A program made the position numbers and the translations under genes. A DNA stretch of 64,000 nt from Rhypophila decipiens (Eukaryota; Ascomycota; Sordariomycetes; Sordariales; Naviculisporaceae). The notes under the pieces were generated by a model. It had not been told where the DNA came from. It searched no databases and saw only the letters and a program-made list of their open reading frames with translations. The DNA lies in the NCBI GenBank assembly GCA_033297075.1, contig MU858117.1, positions 114,404 through 178,403 on the forward strand. Direction: 5' to 3'. Position 1 is the stretch's first letter. Each line of letters begins with the position of its first letter. Below, one piece after another: positions 34,305-45,166 of the stretch.

Positions 34305-37172
34305 TCACCAAAAAGCACCACCCCCTTTCCCATCCTTACCCTCCCACAAGACAATCTCCTTCTCGTCCTTTCCATCGTCTTCATCATCTTCAGTCAAAAC
34401 ATCCACAATCCCGCCCCTCCTCCGTTCCGTCAGCCAACGATCCGTCCACCCCTTCATCCGCTTCCGGCTCTGCTCACTCCCCACATTAACAGTCGGAACC
34501 ACCCTCTCGATCCTCAACGACATCAAGAACATGGCCAATTCTCGAAAACTACTGTGTTCACTATACGGAACCCCGAAACACATGGCCTCCTTTCGACTTC
34601 CCCGCTGGGGGGTTAGATCCTTTGTCGAGAACCGTGTGCGCCACGACGGACCATGTAGAAGATGCGTGGTGGGTACACTCCCCGGCGGCAAGTTGGCCGT
34701 GATATTCTTGACTAGAGTCCCTGCTGCTGCTGCCCCGAGCACCTTTTCCACAGCAACGGTGGACCGGGACTTTTTCTTGGACTTTGACCCGCCAGAGTTG
34801 GGAGAAGACGAGGAACCAGGCGAGTAATTCCAACCCGAAGGACGGAATCCCACTATCCGCGAGAAGTGACCGCGGTACGACTCAAGATACTCGGCCAACG
34901 TCTCGGCGCGAATCTCCATAATCATCTGCATGTGTACCTGGGCTTTGTGAGGGTCCGAGGTCAAGAGACTCGTCAGTTCGGGATCGTTGAGCTGCTTGCA
35001 AATCTTGATCTTGGCCGGACTGGCGAATATCTTGGTCTTGAGGGCTATGGCGATGGCCTTGCAGATGCGTTCTTTGCCGATCGAATACGTGCCGCAGACG
35101 ACGAGGAGACGGTTTGGGTTGGTGGCTTTCTTTTGGATGGCAGTGAAGGTATTTGGTGGTGGTGCCTCGACGACAGCATCGGTCTCGTCCTCCTCTTTGG
35201 CATCCTTCCCGTTTATTTCAGATTTCTCCTTGTCATCCGTCTTGAAGAACTTGCTCACACTGTCGACTCCGGTGGGGGCGCCGCGTTTTCCGATCAAGGA
35301 ATTCCACTTGCTATCATCGCCAGACACGATACCGTTATTCAGCGCTACGCACAACTCGGCGCAGGAGCGTATCACATCTTCCTGCGGAGGGAATGAATAT
35401 CGCGGATTGAGGTACGTCGTGTCGAGATAGCAGACATCAATCTTTTGCTGTTTGATCCTGCCCTCCACAGCGTCAAACAAGTTGGGTCGGAGCGAAGGAT
35501 GCGCGATATGCTCCGGACAGGCACGAAAGTCGCCGCAGTGCAGGATTCGTTGGGTCCTGCCACCGGATAGGACCTTTTCGAACAGGAAAAGGGAGCTTCC
35601 CGGGCAGTGGTTGGCCGGTATCATGGTTACATAAACCCCATTGGTATTGGGCACAGGGACTTTCTCGTCAAACTCGAGCTCGACGACGTACTTGGCCGCC
35701 GTCTTGAGCTGAGTTTTGACGAGCGACCCCGTCACCTTGCTGCAGTAGATGGGGCCATGGGTCCACCTGGCCGTCAAGCCCATGTAGTGATCGCTGTGGA
35801 AATGGCTGAGGAAATAGGCGTTGCAGTCCTTGACGGCCCCGTATCGGAAGGCATCGACACAGATGGAGAAGTTGTTGGGCATGATCTTGTAAAAGGGGCA
35901 CGTCCGCTTGTAGGCTGGCATTCCCCTTGCCGAGTGTTCTGCCGCCGCTGCCGTGGCCCATGCTGCGTCTTCGGCGTGGCCTGACATGAGCTTGGTAAAT
36001 GCTGAAGAGCCCGCCCCGCCGCCTGGTTCTGAGTCTCCTGAGGGAGTCTCTCCATTTCCGAGTTTGAATGGGATGGCTTGTCCGGGTCGGGGGATCGCAG
36101 CCTTGGCGAATCGCTTGGCCATTTCGGGCGAATCTACGCTGTCTTCTCCTTTTGGAGGGGGAGCTTTCATCGCCGAAGGGGAGGAAGTAGGAAGAGACGT
36201 TGGGTTGCCGTCGAGACACGCGTTGACATGAGCAGTGGCTTCGGTTTCGTCTACACCGGCCAAACTACCGTTACATATTGGACAGCATGCTTCCATCAAA
36301 CTTGTATCTTCGGCACCAACTTCGTCGTATTCATAGCCCTCCTCTTCAGCCTCGAGTCGCGCTTGTTCATGCATATATCTCCTTTCTCTAAGCTCCTCGC
36401 CGGCGAAACTATCGTCCATGTAATCGTCTTCTTCCATGCCATGTTCTTCGTCGATGTCGTCTGGCCCGAGTTCATTGCCCGAGGTTTCTGTTCTCAGTAA
36501 GGGGGCCACCTCTCTCAATGTCAGTTCGTCTCGTCTAGAAAACGTGTGTTGCTTTTCAGGGGCTCGGGCCGTACCCCCATTCTTCACCTCTTCTGCTCCA
36601 GGTTTATTGCCATCGTCGTCTTCATTGCCGCCTTTGTCTTCGGAATCTTTCTCGTCGTCGTCGTCGTCGTCTGAATCGTCGATAAACGGCCCCCTTTTCT
36701 TCTTTACTGGTTGTTGTTTTCCCTTCGCCCTACTCGGCGTCTCCGTCGTCGCCCTTGTGTTGGTAGTACTCTGCGAGCTATCCATTTCCGCCTCCCCACA
36801 GCTCAATTTCCTCCGCTTGACAGGCGTCCCATCTTCATTAAACCGCTCGTTCTCTTTGTTCTCATCCTTGTTCAAGCCCCTCTTCTTGATAGGAGAAAGC
36901 CCAAATAAATCATCAGCAGTGTAAATATCCGCGTCCTCGTCGTCCTCATCTTCCTCCTCTTCAACTTTCTTCTCGTCCGCTTCTTCTACGACAGAAGGCC
37001 CTCCATCCGCAATAAACAGATCCTCGTCGACCCTCTTGAAATAACTCAAAATACTGCCGTTCGGTCGCACATTCGACTTGGGCTTTGTCTTGGCTGAGGT
37101 CGTGAACCCTGTAATCTTTGTCTGTTTCTTTTTCGTGGACGGGGTCTTGGACGTTTTTTTCGCGGGCGCCAT
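34305..37172 (-). CDS. PSO2: DNA crosslink repair nuclease Pso2/Snm1
   Basis: Nuclear 5' exonuclease of the metallo-beta-lactamase/beta-CASP group, required for interstrand crosslink repair. Single exon, 955 residues. N-terminus basic (MAPAKKTSKTPSTKKKQTK) with a PIP-box-like NGSILSYF at residues 38-45. Long acidic, disordered stretch. C2HC UBZ4-type finger near residue 292: CPICNGSLAG, then HVNAC. Metallo-beta-lactamase core: CPFYKIMPNNFSICVDAFRY, zinc motif HFHSDH at about 457-462, ANHCPGSS, and ILHCGDFRA. Beta-CASP: VCGTYSIGKERICKAIA, GFRPSGWNY, and PYSEHSSFRELAMF near the C-terminus. All metal ligands I expect are present. The beta-CASP region carries a disordered insert (about 40 residues, rich in Asp/Glu/Lys) before PPPNTFTAIQ. 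FAN1 in the same window acts on the same lesions. Confidence 0.97.
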   Translation of the reverse strand: MAPAKKTSKTPSTKKKQTKITGFTTSAKTKPKSNVRPNGSILSYFKRVDEDLFIADGGPSVVEEADEKKVEEEEDEDDEDADIYTADDLFGLSPIKKRGLNKDENKENERFNEDGTPVKRRKLSCGEAEMDSSQSTTNTRATTETPSRAKGKQQPVKKKRGPFIDDSDDDDDDEKDSEDKGGNEDDDGNKPGAEEVKNGGTARAPEKQHTFSRRDELTLREVAPLLRTETSGNELGPDDIDEEHGMEEDDYMDDSFAGEELRERRYMHEQARLEAEEEGYEYDEVGAEDTSLMEACCPICNGSLAGVDETEATAHVNACLDGNPTSLPTSSPSAMKAPPPKGEDSVDSPEMAKRFAKAAIPRPGQAIPFKLGNGETPSGDSEPGGGAGSSAFTKLMSGHAEDAAWATAAAAEHSARGMPAYKRTCPFYKIMPNNFSICVDAFRYGAVKDCNAYFLSHFHSDHYMGLTARWTHGPIYCSKVTGSLVKTQLKTAAKYVVELEFDEKVPVPNTNGVYVTMIPANHCPGSSLFLFEKVLSGGRTQRILHCGDFRACPEHIAHPSLRPNLFDAVEGRIKQQKIDVCYLDTTYLNPRYSFPPQEDVIRSCAELCVALNNGIVSGDDSKWNSLIGKRGAPTGVDSVSKFFKTDDKEKSEINGKDAKEEDETDAVVEAPPPNTFTAIQKKATNPNRLLVVCGTYSIGKERICKAIAIALKTKIFASPAKIKICKQLNDPELTSLLTSDPHKAQVHMQMIMEIRAETLAEYLESYRGHFSRIVGFRPSGWNYSPGSSSSPNSGGSKSKKKSRSTVAVEKVLGAAAAGTLVKNITANLPPGSVPTTHLLHGPSWRTRFSTKDLTPQRGSRKEAMCFGVPYSEHSSFRELAMFLMSLRIERVVPTVNVGSEQSRKRMKGWTDRWLTERRRGGIVDVLTEDDEDDGKDEKEIVLWEGKDGKGGGAFW

Positions 37173-37798
37173 TGATTCTGGCTGAGCTGCTCAAGTGAGT
37201 CTGGGTATAGGGACGCGTTCGGAAAACGGACGGCAAATGAATCGAGCGCCGGCGATGGATTGGCAAGTTTCAGCAAAAAGTATTTGGAGCGTGGCGACGT
37301 GCTAAGCCCGGTCGCTCAGTGCATTGGAATGGAGAAAAGACGCGAGTTTTAGGGCGTTTGTCAATTAAACTTTGGAGGGAGAATGGCGCACTGGCGCGGG
37401 GCACTCAGTGTAATTGAAGCGCGGCGAATCGCGCTGTCACGTGGTTTCCTTTGTGCGCTGGAGACAGTTACCTCTGATGTAAGTAATTCAACAATCCGTA
37501 CGCATTTCCATAGCAGAATGATCTCCTACTAGAATATTGTATGCAAGATTTCTTTTCTCTACGGGAAAACGCTGCCTGAAATTCGCTGGTCATCGTTGAC
37601 TGCACCCAGCGGAGCAGCCTAGTATGTGGATCACCTTGCTATACGTGGTGGGAAATTTATCTTCAACTGTAAATCTCTATACAGCAAATGGATCAAGTAT
37701 CGCTTTTATGGCCTCCTTTCCCCATTCTCATTGCAACAAAAAGGGTTAAAAAAGAAAATACGGAACGCTTGGTTTCATTCTTCGTATAGTCATGCTCT
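37173..37798. other. Spacer between eIF3d (3' end) and PSO2 (promoter)
   Basis: 626 bp with the PSO2 promoter and the eIF3d 3' UTR. No further feature recognised. Confidence 0.5.
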
Positions 37799-39713
37799 TT
37801 ACTCCTCGTCAACCTCCTCAACAACCTCGGGCGCCTCATCAACATCGTCATCGAGGCTGCCAGCTGGGAGCTCGTACAGACGAAGGATGTTCTTGTTGGG
37901 GTCCTTCACCAGGATGAACTTTCCATCCTCACGCTTCAAGCACATGTCAGCGATTGTCCTGACGATACCCCAGCCGTTGGAGAGCTGCAGGTTCATCTGG
38001 TTGGCAAAGTCCCTGGGCTTCCAGCCGACAACACCGAGCACGACGTGCTTGTCGTTGCTCTTGGGGTTAGCACGCGAGACGAATCTGTGAAACAAAACTG
38101 TTAGTTTTCCGCAATTATGGGATTTTTCGGGTTAGACAGGTTACATACCCGAGCTTCATCACATCTGCCTTGGCGAGGATGCTCTGGACGGTCCATCTGG
38201 CGAGCTTGCAGCTGTTGTTCTTCATCTCAGTGGCAACCACAGCACCACGTTGCGAGACGAGCTTGGTGCGCCAGTCAAGGGCGCCACCGCTGCCCTGGGC
38301 CTTGCTATCGAACTCGTTGAGTGCGTGGACGGTGACGAACTGGTCCTCACCGCTGATAGCGTTCTTCTGGACAGCGTCGATCTCGGTACGCACAATCAGG
38401 TGGACGGGGTCCTCTTCGCTAGTAGAAAGATCAAACCGCCTGTACTTGTATGCCTTGGAGGCAGGAGGGGCTGTCTCCTCGGAGGCGTTGTAGAAGGGGT
38501 TCTCGTGTGCCATCTCCACCTTCTGGGTGCTGCTCTCGAGCACAACTTGGTTGGCAAAGTTGTGGTTGATGTAGGTGGCCTCCTCTGCAAGAGCACCGGG
38601 TTGGTTGATGTTGTCCTTGGATCCCTCTGAAGCCTCCAACGGCGCATCGGCGGCGTTCTCGTTGACTGTTACCATATCAAGAGCAGCGTTGTCCCGCTTG
38701 TCGAGGAAGATCTTGTTGCCCTGGCGAACGATGACGATATCCCACGAGTAAACCGACCGGGTTGAGCACATGAGCATCGACAGGATGTTATCCGTGGCGA
38801 AGATGGTTGCCTCGTCCTTTTCGGCTAATTCTTGGATGACAGGATCGGACGAAGTAGTGACGTTGTAGGCGGCGCGGTCGAGGACAGTCAACTTGCGTTC
38901 GGCAGTCTTGACGGGCTGCTTATCGTAGCTGCGGTCGTAGTAGTAGAGGAAGCCATAGCTGTCGATGTCCTCGCCCTCGTCGGTCTCGAGGTTTAGCTTG
39001 CTGAGGCGGTTGTAATCAATCTCCTCAAGCAGCTTCCAGTCCGCCTTGATATTGATCGAAGCATCTCTGTTGCGCGCAGGCTTGTCGTAGTCCTTCCAGC
39101 CGAAGCGGCGTCCGCGCTGTCCTTGACCGCCCCGACCACCTCTTCCGCCGTCATAACCGCCGCCGCCGCCGTATTGTCCGCCTCCACGCCCGCCGGTCCG
39201 TTGGAATTGTTGGCGCCCAGTGCCTCTGGCATCGCCGCGACCACCCCGTTGGCCACGACCCCGAGTGAAGACGGCACCGCGACCGAATCGGGTCTTGGTA
39301 GAGTCCCGAACATTCGAAACGACAGAGAAGGTAGATTCGTCCTCGGCCACCGGGGGCGCAAAGATGGAGACGGAGCCCGCACCGTAAACCTGTTGATCTG
39401 TATTAAAAAAAACACGTTAGCATACACATCAATGCTCCATCAATCAAGTGTGCAGAAGCGCAAGTGGAAACGAGCAGCACAGGGACTTCGTACCCCGGTA
39501 ATTCCTGTTGTACTGTTGCCTTCCTCCGCGTCCGTCTCTACCGTCCTTGGAGTCTGAGGTCCAGTCCGCCATGCGACCGAGCTTGTCACTCTTGGAGTAT
39601 GGGGCAAAGGGAACACCGTTCAGCATCGTCTCAGTCGTGACCTTGGGACCCCAGGTGCCATCGGGCTCGGGCAGCGCCTCGATCATGTCGAGGAGGGACG
39701 ATTTTCCCACCAT
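37799..39713 (-). CDS. eIF3d: Translation initiation factor eIF3 subunit D
   Basis: Cytoplasmic eIF3 subunit on the 40S head; in animals it can bind the mRNA cap directly. Exons: 39713-39494, 39397-38149, 38084-37799, total 1755 nt for 584 residues. Intron 1 (96 bp): donor gtacga, acceptor atacag, joining NRNYR to DQQVYGAGS. Intron 2 (64 bp): donor gtatgt, acceptor tcacag, joining MKLG to [11 protein letters not shown]-terminus has the conserved PDGTWGP and [19 protein letters not shown]. An Arg/Gly-rich segment ([14 protein letters not shown] and a following GGGG run) precedes [16 protein letters not shown]. The conserved core includes [30 protein letters not shown] and [20 protein letters not shown]. 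The C-terminus is acidic ([12 protein letters not shown]). Intact. Confidence 0.96.
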
Positions 39714-40288
39714 GATGTCTGTTGTCGGTTGGATTTTCGTGTGTGTATTAAATCCTCTCGAATCGCGTAGGGTTTTGCGCAGATAAGTTTTGCGACCAAA
39801 GAATTATCGTGGTGCCGTTCCCGTTGTCAAAATCGAAGTCGAGAGGGGGTGGTGGCTGGCTCTTGTCGTTGTCAAGGCGCTGCAAACCTTAATTTCCAAA
39901 AAGTTCAAAATTCGTTGGTGGGGTGCTGTCACTTGTGTGGAGTGGGGCTACAACTGGGCAGGTGAGAGGGCAGCCGAAACGCCGGGCTTCGGTGAGAGCT
40001 CACCGAGCGATTGCAGCTCACCTAACTCAACAGTAAGAAAAAGGGGGAAAAAACAGGAAACTTGTGTGTAATGGTCAAACAATCAGACACAATAGAGATT
40101 GCAGTATATGCCAACGTTTATATAATTTGTCATTTTAATCTACTTACATCGCCTTCGGGCAATAACAAGACAGGAAACACAACAACAGTAACAGGACCAA
40201 TAAACTACATAACAGCAGGAAGATCCTTCCCATCTACATATACAACCAACCATCAACCAAGACGAAACAACATATGAGGTAGATCTCC
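39714..40288. other. Spacer between the bZIP gene and eIF3d
   Basis: 575 bp holding the eIF3d promoter and bZIP 3' UTR. A short imperfect inverted segment (ggtgagagctcacc near 39990-40003) is the only structure noticed. Confidence 0.45.
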
Positions 40289-42337
40289 TCAATAGACCAT
40301 TCCGAGTTCCGGTTTGGTAGAAAACAAATTCTCCAGCGCATCGCGCACTTCGAACTCCTCCATCACTGCGCCAAATCTGTTTAACCAGCTATGTTAGTCA
40401 CCCATCTCATATCAAGAGAAAAGTACAAGTTAAAAGAAGGAGCAAAACATACCCATAACAACGAACTTTACTCCCCAACTCCTCAGCCAACCACTCAAAA
40501 TCCTCCTTACTCAGCTCTTCCAGCCTCGGATGCGCAAGCACCATGCCCCAAGCCATAACAGGCGTGATCTCCCCATCAAGATTCAACCGGCCGCTCAAAT
40601 CCAACAAGGTAGCCAGATCCGCCTTGGTCAACTCCCACGTCCTCTGTCCCGTCTCGGCTGTGGTGGTGGTCTTGGCCTTCTCTGTCCCACTGCCGCCGCC
40701 GTGGCCGTGGCCGTGGCCGTGATAGTCGTTGTTGACCCTGACATTGGCATATCCAAAGGGGATATCGGGCGTCAGGTCGGGGAACGGCTCGGGCGGGCAC
40801 GAGGCCATCAGGGCGTGTCCGCATGGTTCTGAGCCGCCGACTTGGCTGTTTCGTTCGAGCAGCCAGGGCATGTGGTCCATGCAAGGTTTCTCGAGACTGT
40901 AATAACCGGGGGGCGGTTGCCGAAAAAAGCGTACCTGTGAGTTAGCATGTTTCCTTTTATTTTCTTCTTCCTCTCTCTCTCGTCTTGCTTTTTTCTCATC
41001 AAGGTTCTGGTTTGTTCACCCCTCTCTCCCCTCTCCCGGGTTGCCTTTTCTCTTGGCTTGGAGAAGCTATATGCTATATATTCCCTTTGTCCATCCCCGG
41101 GTGTGGATGCATCCTCCTCTCGGAAACAAGAAGAAACAGCTTTTGCTTGTTCCATTTGTTTGAGGAGGGAACTCGCACCATCTTATGCCTTTTTGCTCCT
41201 TTTAGGAACTAGGTCAAAGCTGACAATGGTTTCCCATCTCTTACTGTCCCCTTTTCAACCCTTACTACATATTGTGCTGTGACGCGAAGCTGGGAGAGGG
41301 GAGAGTCGCCAGGATAAGGGTAAAAAGAAAACATGAATGGGTATATTTGAGTGAAGTCAAAGTCTCTCATCATCCTTGTATCCTCGAAGCGAATGACAAA
41401 CAACAAAGTGGGAAATCATTGGTGGGGAGGTGATAGGTAAGCCTTCGAAGGGTTCTCGTACGTTAAGACGAAATCAATTCCAGACTGGTCATAATCCAGG
41501 CTTGGATTTCTGCCGCCAGAGTGGCCTCCAGACGTCGCTGCCGCCGCGGCGCCGCCAAGCTGCTGACCCCCCTGGCCAGAATGGTGATGAGAAGCAGAAG
41601 ATGGGTGGCCGTGAGGACTGACACCGTGAGGCGACAAGCCGCCAGCGCTGGTACCGGGTCCGCCGCGCCCGGTCACGGTAGTCACGGGCGTCACGGAGAG
41701 CGGCGGCGGGGTGTACGCGCTCGTGTTGCTGGATGCTGGCGCATAGCTGCCCGTCACGCTGGCGCTCGACGTGTACCCGATGCTGGGGTTGCTCATCGAC
41801 TCGTCGAGCAGGCTGCTAGCGCCGCCGCCGGCACCACCTACTACGGTAGCCACACCATTCTGGCTCAGGAGAGCCTTCAGCTGGCGGTTCTCCTCGGCGA
41901 GTCGCTCCTTGTCCTGAGAGATGTTGCTGTAGATCTCTTTCAGGCGAAGAACCTCGTCTTCGAGAGCTTTGATGTAGAGCTCTTTGCGCTCGCGGTGTGT
42001 TCTGTGGGAGGACCAGTTAGTCATCGTCATGGGAACTGTTTACTGAGAATCTTACCGTTGCGCCTGTCTGTTGAGCTCCTGTCGTCTCGTCAAAGCCGGC
42101 TTGCTATCCGGCTTTGGTCCTCGTCGTTTTGGTGTTTGGCCATCTGAGGATGAGTTAGCTACTCTGTTCGGATAAACCGGAGATAAGATGAGATATCATA
42201 CCTCTCGTTGTCCTCTTTTCAGTAAGGTTTTTGAGGAAGTTGAGATTCAGCGAAGACAAGGGACTCTTGTCATGGCTGGCTGGCCCACCACCGTAGCTCG
42301 ACTGGGACGACTGGTTCGGCGACATGGATGAAGCCAT
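40289..42337 (-). CDS. bZIP transcription factor with a C-terminal filamentous-fungal domain
   Basis: Nuclear DNA-binding regulator. Exons inferred: 42337-42202 (from the first in-frame ATG), 42143-42056, 42001-41462, 40896-40453, 40376-40289; total 1296 nt for 431 residues. Preceded by KRRGPKPDSKPAL, the basic region is NRQAQRTHRERK (N-x7-R present), then a leucine-zipper-like heptad stretch ALEDEVLRLKEIYSNISQDK. The middle is Ser/Gly/His-rich. The C-terminal domain begins SGIDFVLT, joins LEKPCMDHMPWLLER, and includes TWELTKADLATLLDLSGRLN, ITPVMAWGMVLAHPRLEELS and GFGAVMEEFEVRDALE. It resembles the all-development-altered type bZIP factors of Neurospora, from memory. The 565-bp intron 41461-40897 (donor gtacga) is long for a fungus. 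The 5' end is unresolved: a coding-like in-frame stretch continues upstream of the ATG to about 42451, with no ATG in it. Confidence 0.85.
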
Positions 42338-44867
42338 CGCGGCCCGCTCGTAAGGCGACAATATGGAACAAGACGAAGCCGTATTATCACGACAGTTATC
42401 TGGAGGGGACGAGTGGTTGTATGGCGGGGAGGGGTAAGCAGCTATTGGTTCCTAGGTCAGCTTTCCCGCGTCCACACACAAAAAACGATACCTGCAGTTG
42501 GCAGTGGTTTGTTCCTTCAGTGAACCCGTCTGCCAGTCTTTGTCTTGGCACGTCTATCTAGTACTCTCGCTAGAGAAGCGAGAAGACGCACAGCCTCGGA
42601 GGATTTGCCCGTCTAAAGAGAAAACAGGCAGCAGTGATATGAATGTGGTTTTGACACTTTTGCAAAAAAAAAAAAAAAAAAGAGAGAGAGAAAAAAGAGG
42701 ATTGTGTTGTGACGTGAATTGGCGGAAAAGACGGAGAGGCTGTTGGAAACTGGGGAAGCACCAAAAGTGGCAGTGTACGGGACAGGAGTGAGATAAGCAG
42801 CAGTGAGTGCCTATGGTGGGTAGTAACTGTTTGGACAAAGAAAAAACTGTCAGAAAGATTGTCATGAACTTACTTGGAGAGTATATGATTTCCCCGGGGA
42901 TAAGCTCAATGCAAAGCTTTCGTGATTCGTCAGATTTTTGGTTCTGAAGTTGGACAGTACCGAGACAAGATGTCAAGGTCAATGCCGCATTCGTTAATAA
43001 CAGTCGACTCTCAACCGTAGCGGAGTCGTGTACCTGCCGGCGATAATGGTGATGTGAGAGGGATTGGCGGCTTGGCAGGGACGGGTGTGCTAGCAGCATG
43101 AAAATGACTGAAACGGCTGCTGTGCGTGCAAGTGTCTGAGGAAGAGCCGTAACTCTGGAATGGTGCTGTTCCCGCAGTGTGTGATGTATCGCTACTACCC
43201 CTCGCCCCGTTTTGTAGCAGTTTCTGCTTGGTGTGCACTTCAAGTTGGTAGCGCGGATGGCTGCGTCTATGGAACGGCGGTTCAAGATTCTTGTGTAATA
43301 TGGCGGATCCGAGACGTCGGTATTTGTCTTTGTCTGGCGTCTGATCGGAAAACCTCGAGCTGTCTGATAGCCGCCTAATAGCTAGTTTGCCTCCAGCACC
43401 GCGTCTGTTTGGATTTGTTACTCGGCGATCGATGGCAGGTGTGTTCTAGCCGAAAATCAACAAAGTGGTACCGGTCGAATTATTTAGGCGCGTTCAAGTG
43501 AGTGGTGATATTTTGCTGGTCTTGTTGTGCCTCTTTTATTTCTCCGAGCAGTCCCAGCAGCTTGGGTCCGTAAGCCGAAATATGTCGGGGTTGATGCTGA
43601 TGCGGATGCGAGCCGATAAAGCTTGGTGAGAGAGGTTGGAAGGATGAGCAGCCAGATGTTGAGACGAGATATGGTGCTTACTTGTACATGAACACAATAG
43701 GACAAGCAGAAGGATTTTGACTCAAGGAGCTCGAAATCTAAAAACAAATGCGGATGGGATGGACACGCTGGGTTAATATACGGAATAACAGCCAGGCAAC
43801 GTCGATGCAAAGACCCGGTCGACGGCAACTGGGAGATGGGAACGGAACCGAAGCCTCCCACCTCTCCCCATCCAATATAGTCGCTGGCTTGGGTGTGGCC
43901 GTGGCCGATGGTCTAGTGTTGCTTTCCCAGGTTGAGCGATGTGGCTAGGTAGAAGCACGTCGATGGCACACCAGACAAGGCTTTCCCAGGCCCACGTCTT
44001 GGGACCTCGATTAAGATTTCATCGGCCTTCCCTCTTCAAGCCCCAAGGTCTCTAAGGTCTGTGTTTCCCCTCTTCCCGGATGGATCCAGGTCCCTGGATA
44101 TTGCAGCAAGCTTGCCCGATTGTGGTAGCCGTGTAGCTGTGAGTCGGTGGCAAGTTCGTTGCAGAAAGATGTTTGTTGCTTCAGCCCGTGGACCAACGGT
44201 ACAAGTTCAGATTTCGAAACGACCTAGGGTAAAGCTTCTGGAACAAAGTGAAGTAACTCTTGTTGTGGTAGTTGTGCATGCTGAATCAGGCCTTGTGGTG
44301 GTCTGGTAAAAACCATGAACAACCTGGACTTGGGAAACTTTTTATAGCAACTGCTGCTATCTCGAGAACGCCTGAAAGCTACCCTGAGATCCTTCAACCA
44401 AGCTCATAGACAGACAGCAATTTTGTCATGAGCCGTGAATCGCACGCCCAGCGTCAACTTCCATAAACATGTCTCGAGAGACCTATTTCAAATTCCTCTC
44501 CCGCACTCTTGGTATCTGTTTGGGAAGTCATCTTCACCGGTGCACGAGGAATATGTGATGTAGGTGTAGAGTAGGCATATAGAGAATAGTGCTATTACAC
44601 AATATTGACAAAGCGGCAGGAGGAAAGGCGGTGATAATAGCGGCAGGTAAAGGGGTGGTGGTGTGAGTGCCGTCCTCCCCAGCTTCCAAGACTGTAGTGG
44701 GATTGTACCCTACCTGGAGTTTGCGGTGTGAGACGCGTGGTAGCCCAGTGGTTCCAAGTCCCGATCCCCTGTCCCCAGTCCTGCAAAGTTTCTTTTATTT
44801 TCATTGCTTGAAGCTATTGTAACCACCAGGTCTGGCAACGATTTAGTGGCACAATAGGTACAATGCA

Positions 44868-44890
44868 TGGTGGTGGTGGTGGTGGTGGTG
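44868..44890 (+). repeat. TGG trinucleotide microsatellite
   Basis: Seven consecutive TGG units plus two bases, in a noncoding spacer. Confidence 0.9.
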
Positions 44891-45152
44891 TGGGTGGTGA
44901 TGATTGGATTTGGGCAATGCTGCCAATGCATGTGGTCTGTAAAGGGTGCTGCGAGTCCCTGCTTCCCCAGCTTAGGTTGTAATTAGCAGCGTATTCTCAT
45001 AGGCTCGCCAAAGGATGCCCGAGCCTCTCAGACCAAAGACGTGCAAGACCCCTACCGCAGTGCCCAGAAGAAGATAGAGGGGGAGGGGGCGGGCAGTGGC
45101 TGGCGTAGCAGTAACCCGTAGATGTCGCATATCGCACTAGCGTGTACTGTAT

Positions 45153-45166
45153 GTACTGTACAGTAC
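45153..45166. repeat. 14-bp palindrome GTACTGTACAGTAC
   Basis: Perfect dyad, set in a longer run of TGTACTGTA-type sequence (45142-45175). Related to the palindromes at 31655 and 55871. Confidence 0.9.

Noticed and set aside
34228..36924. Several plus-strand frames opposite PSO2
   Set aside because: Antisense shadows of a long minus-strand gene; no domains and no independent support.
42452..42491. 40-bp GT-AG intron at the 5' end of the bZIP gene
   Set aside because: Too short for normal splicing, and the candidate branch site lies only about four bases from the acceptor; left unresolved.
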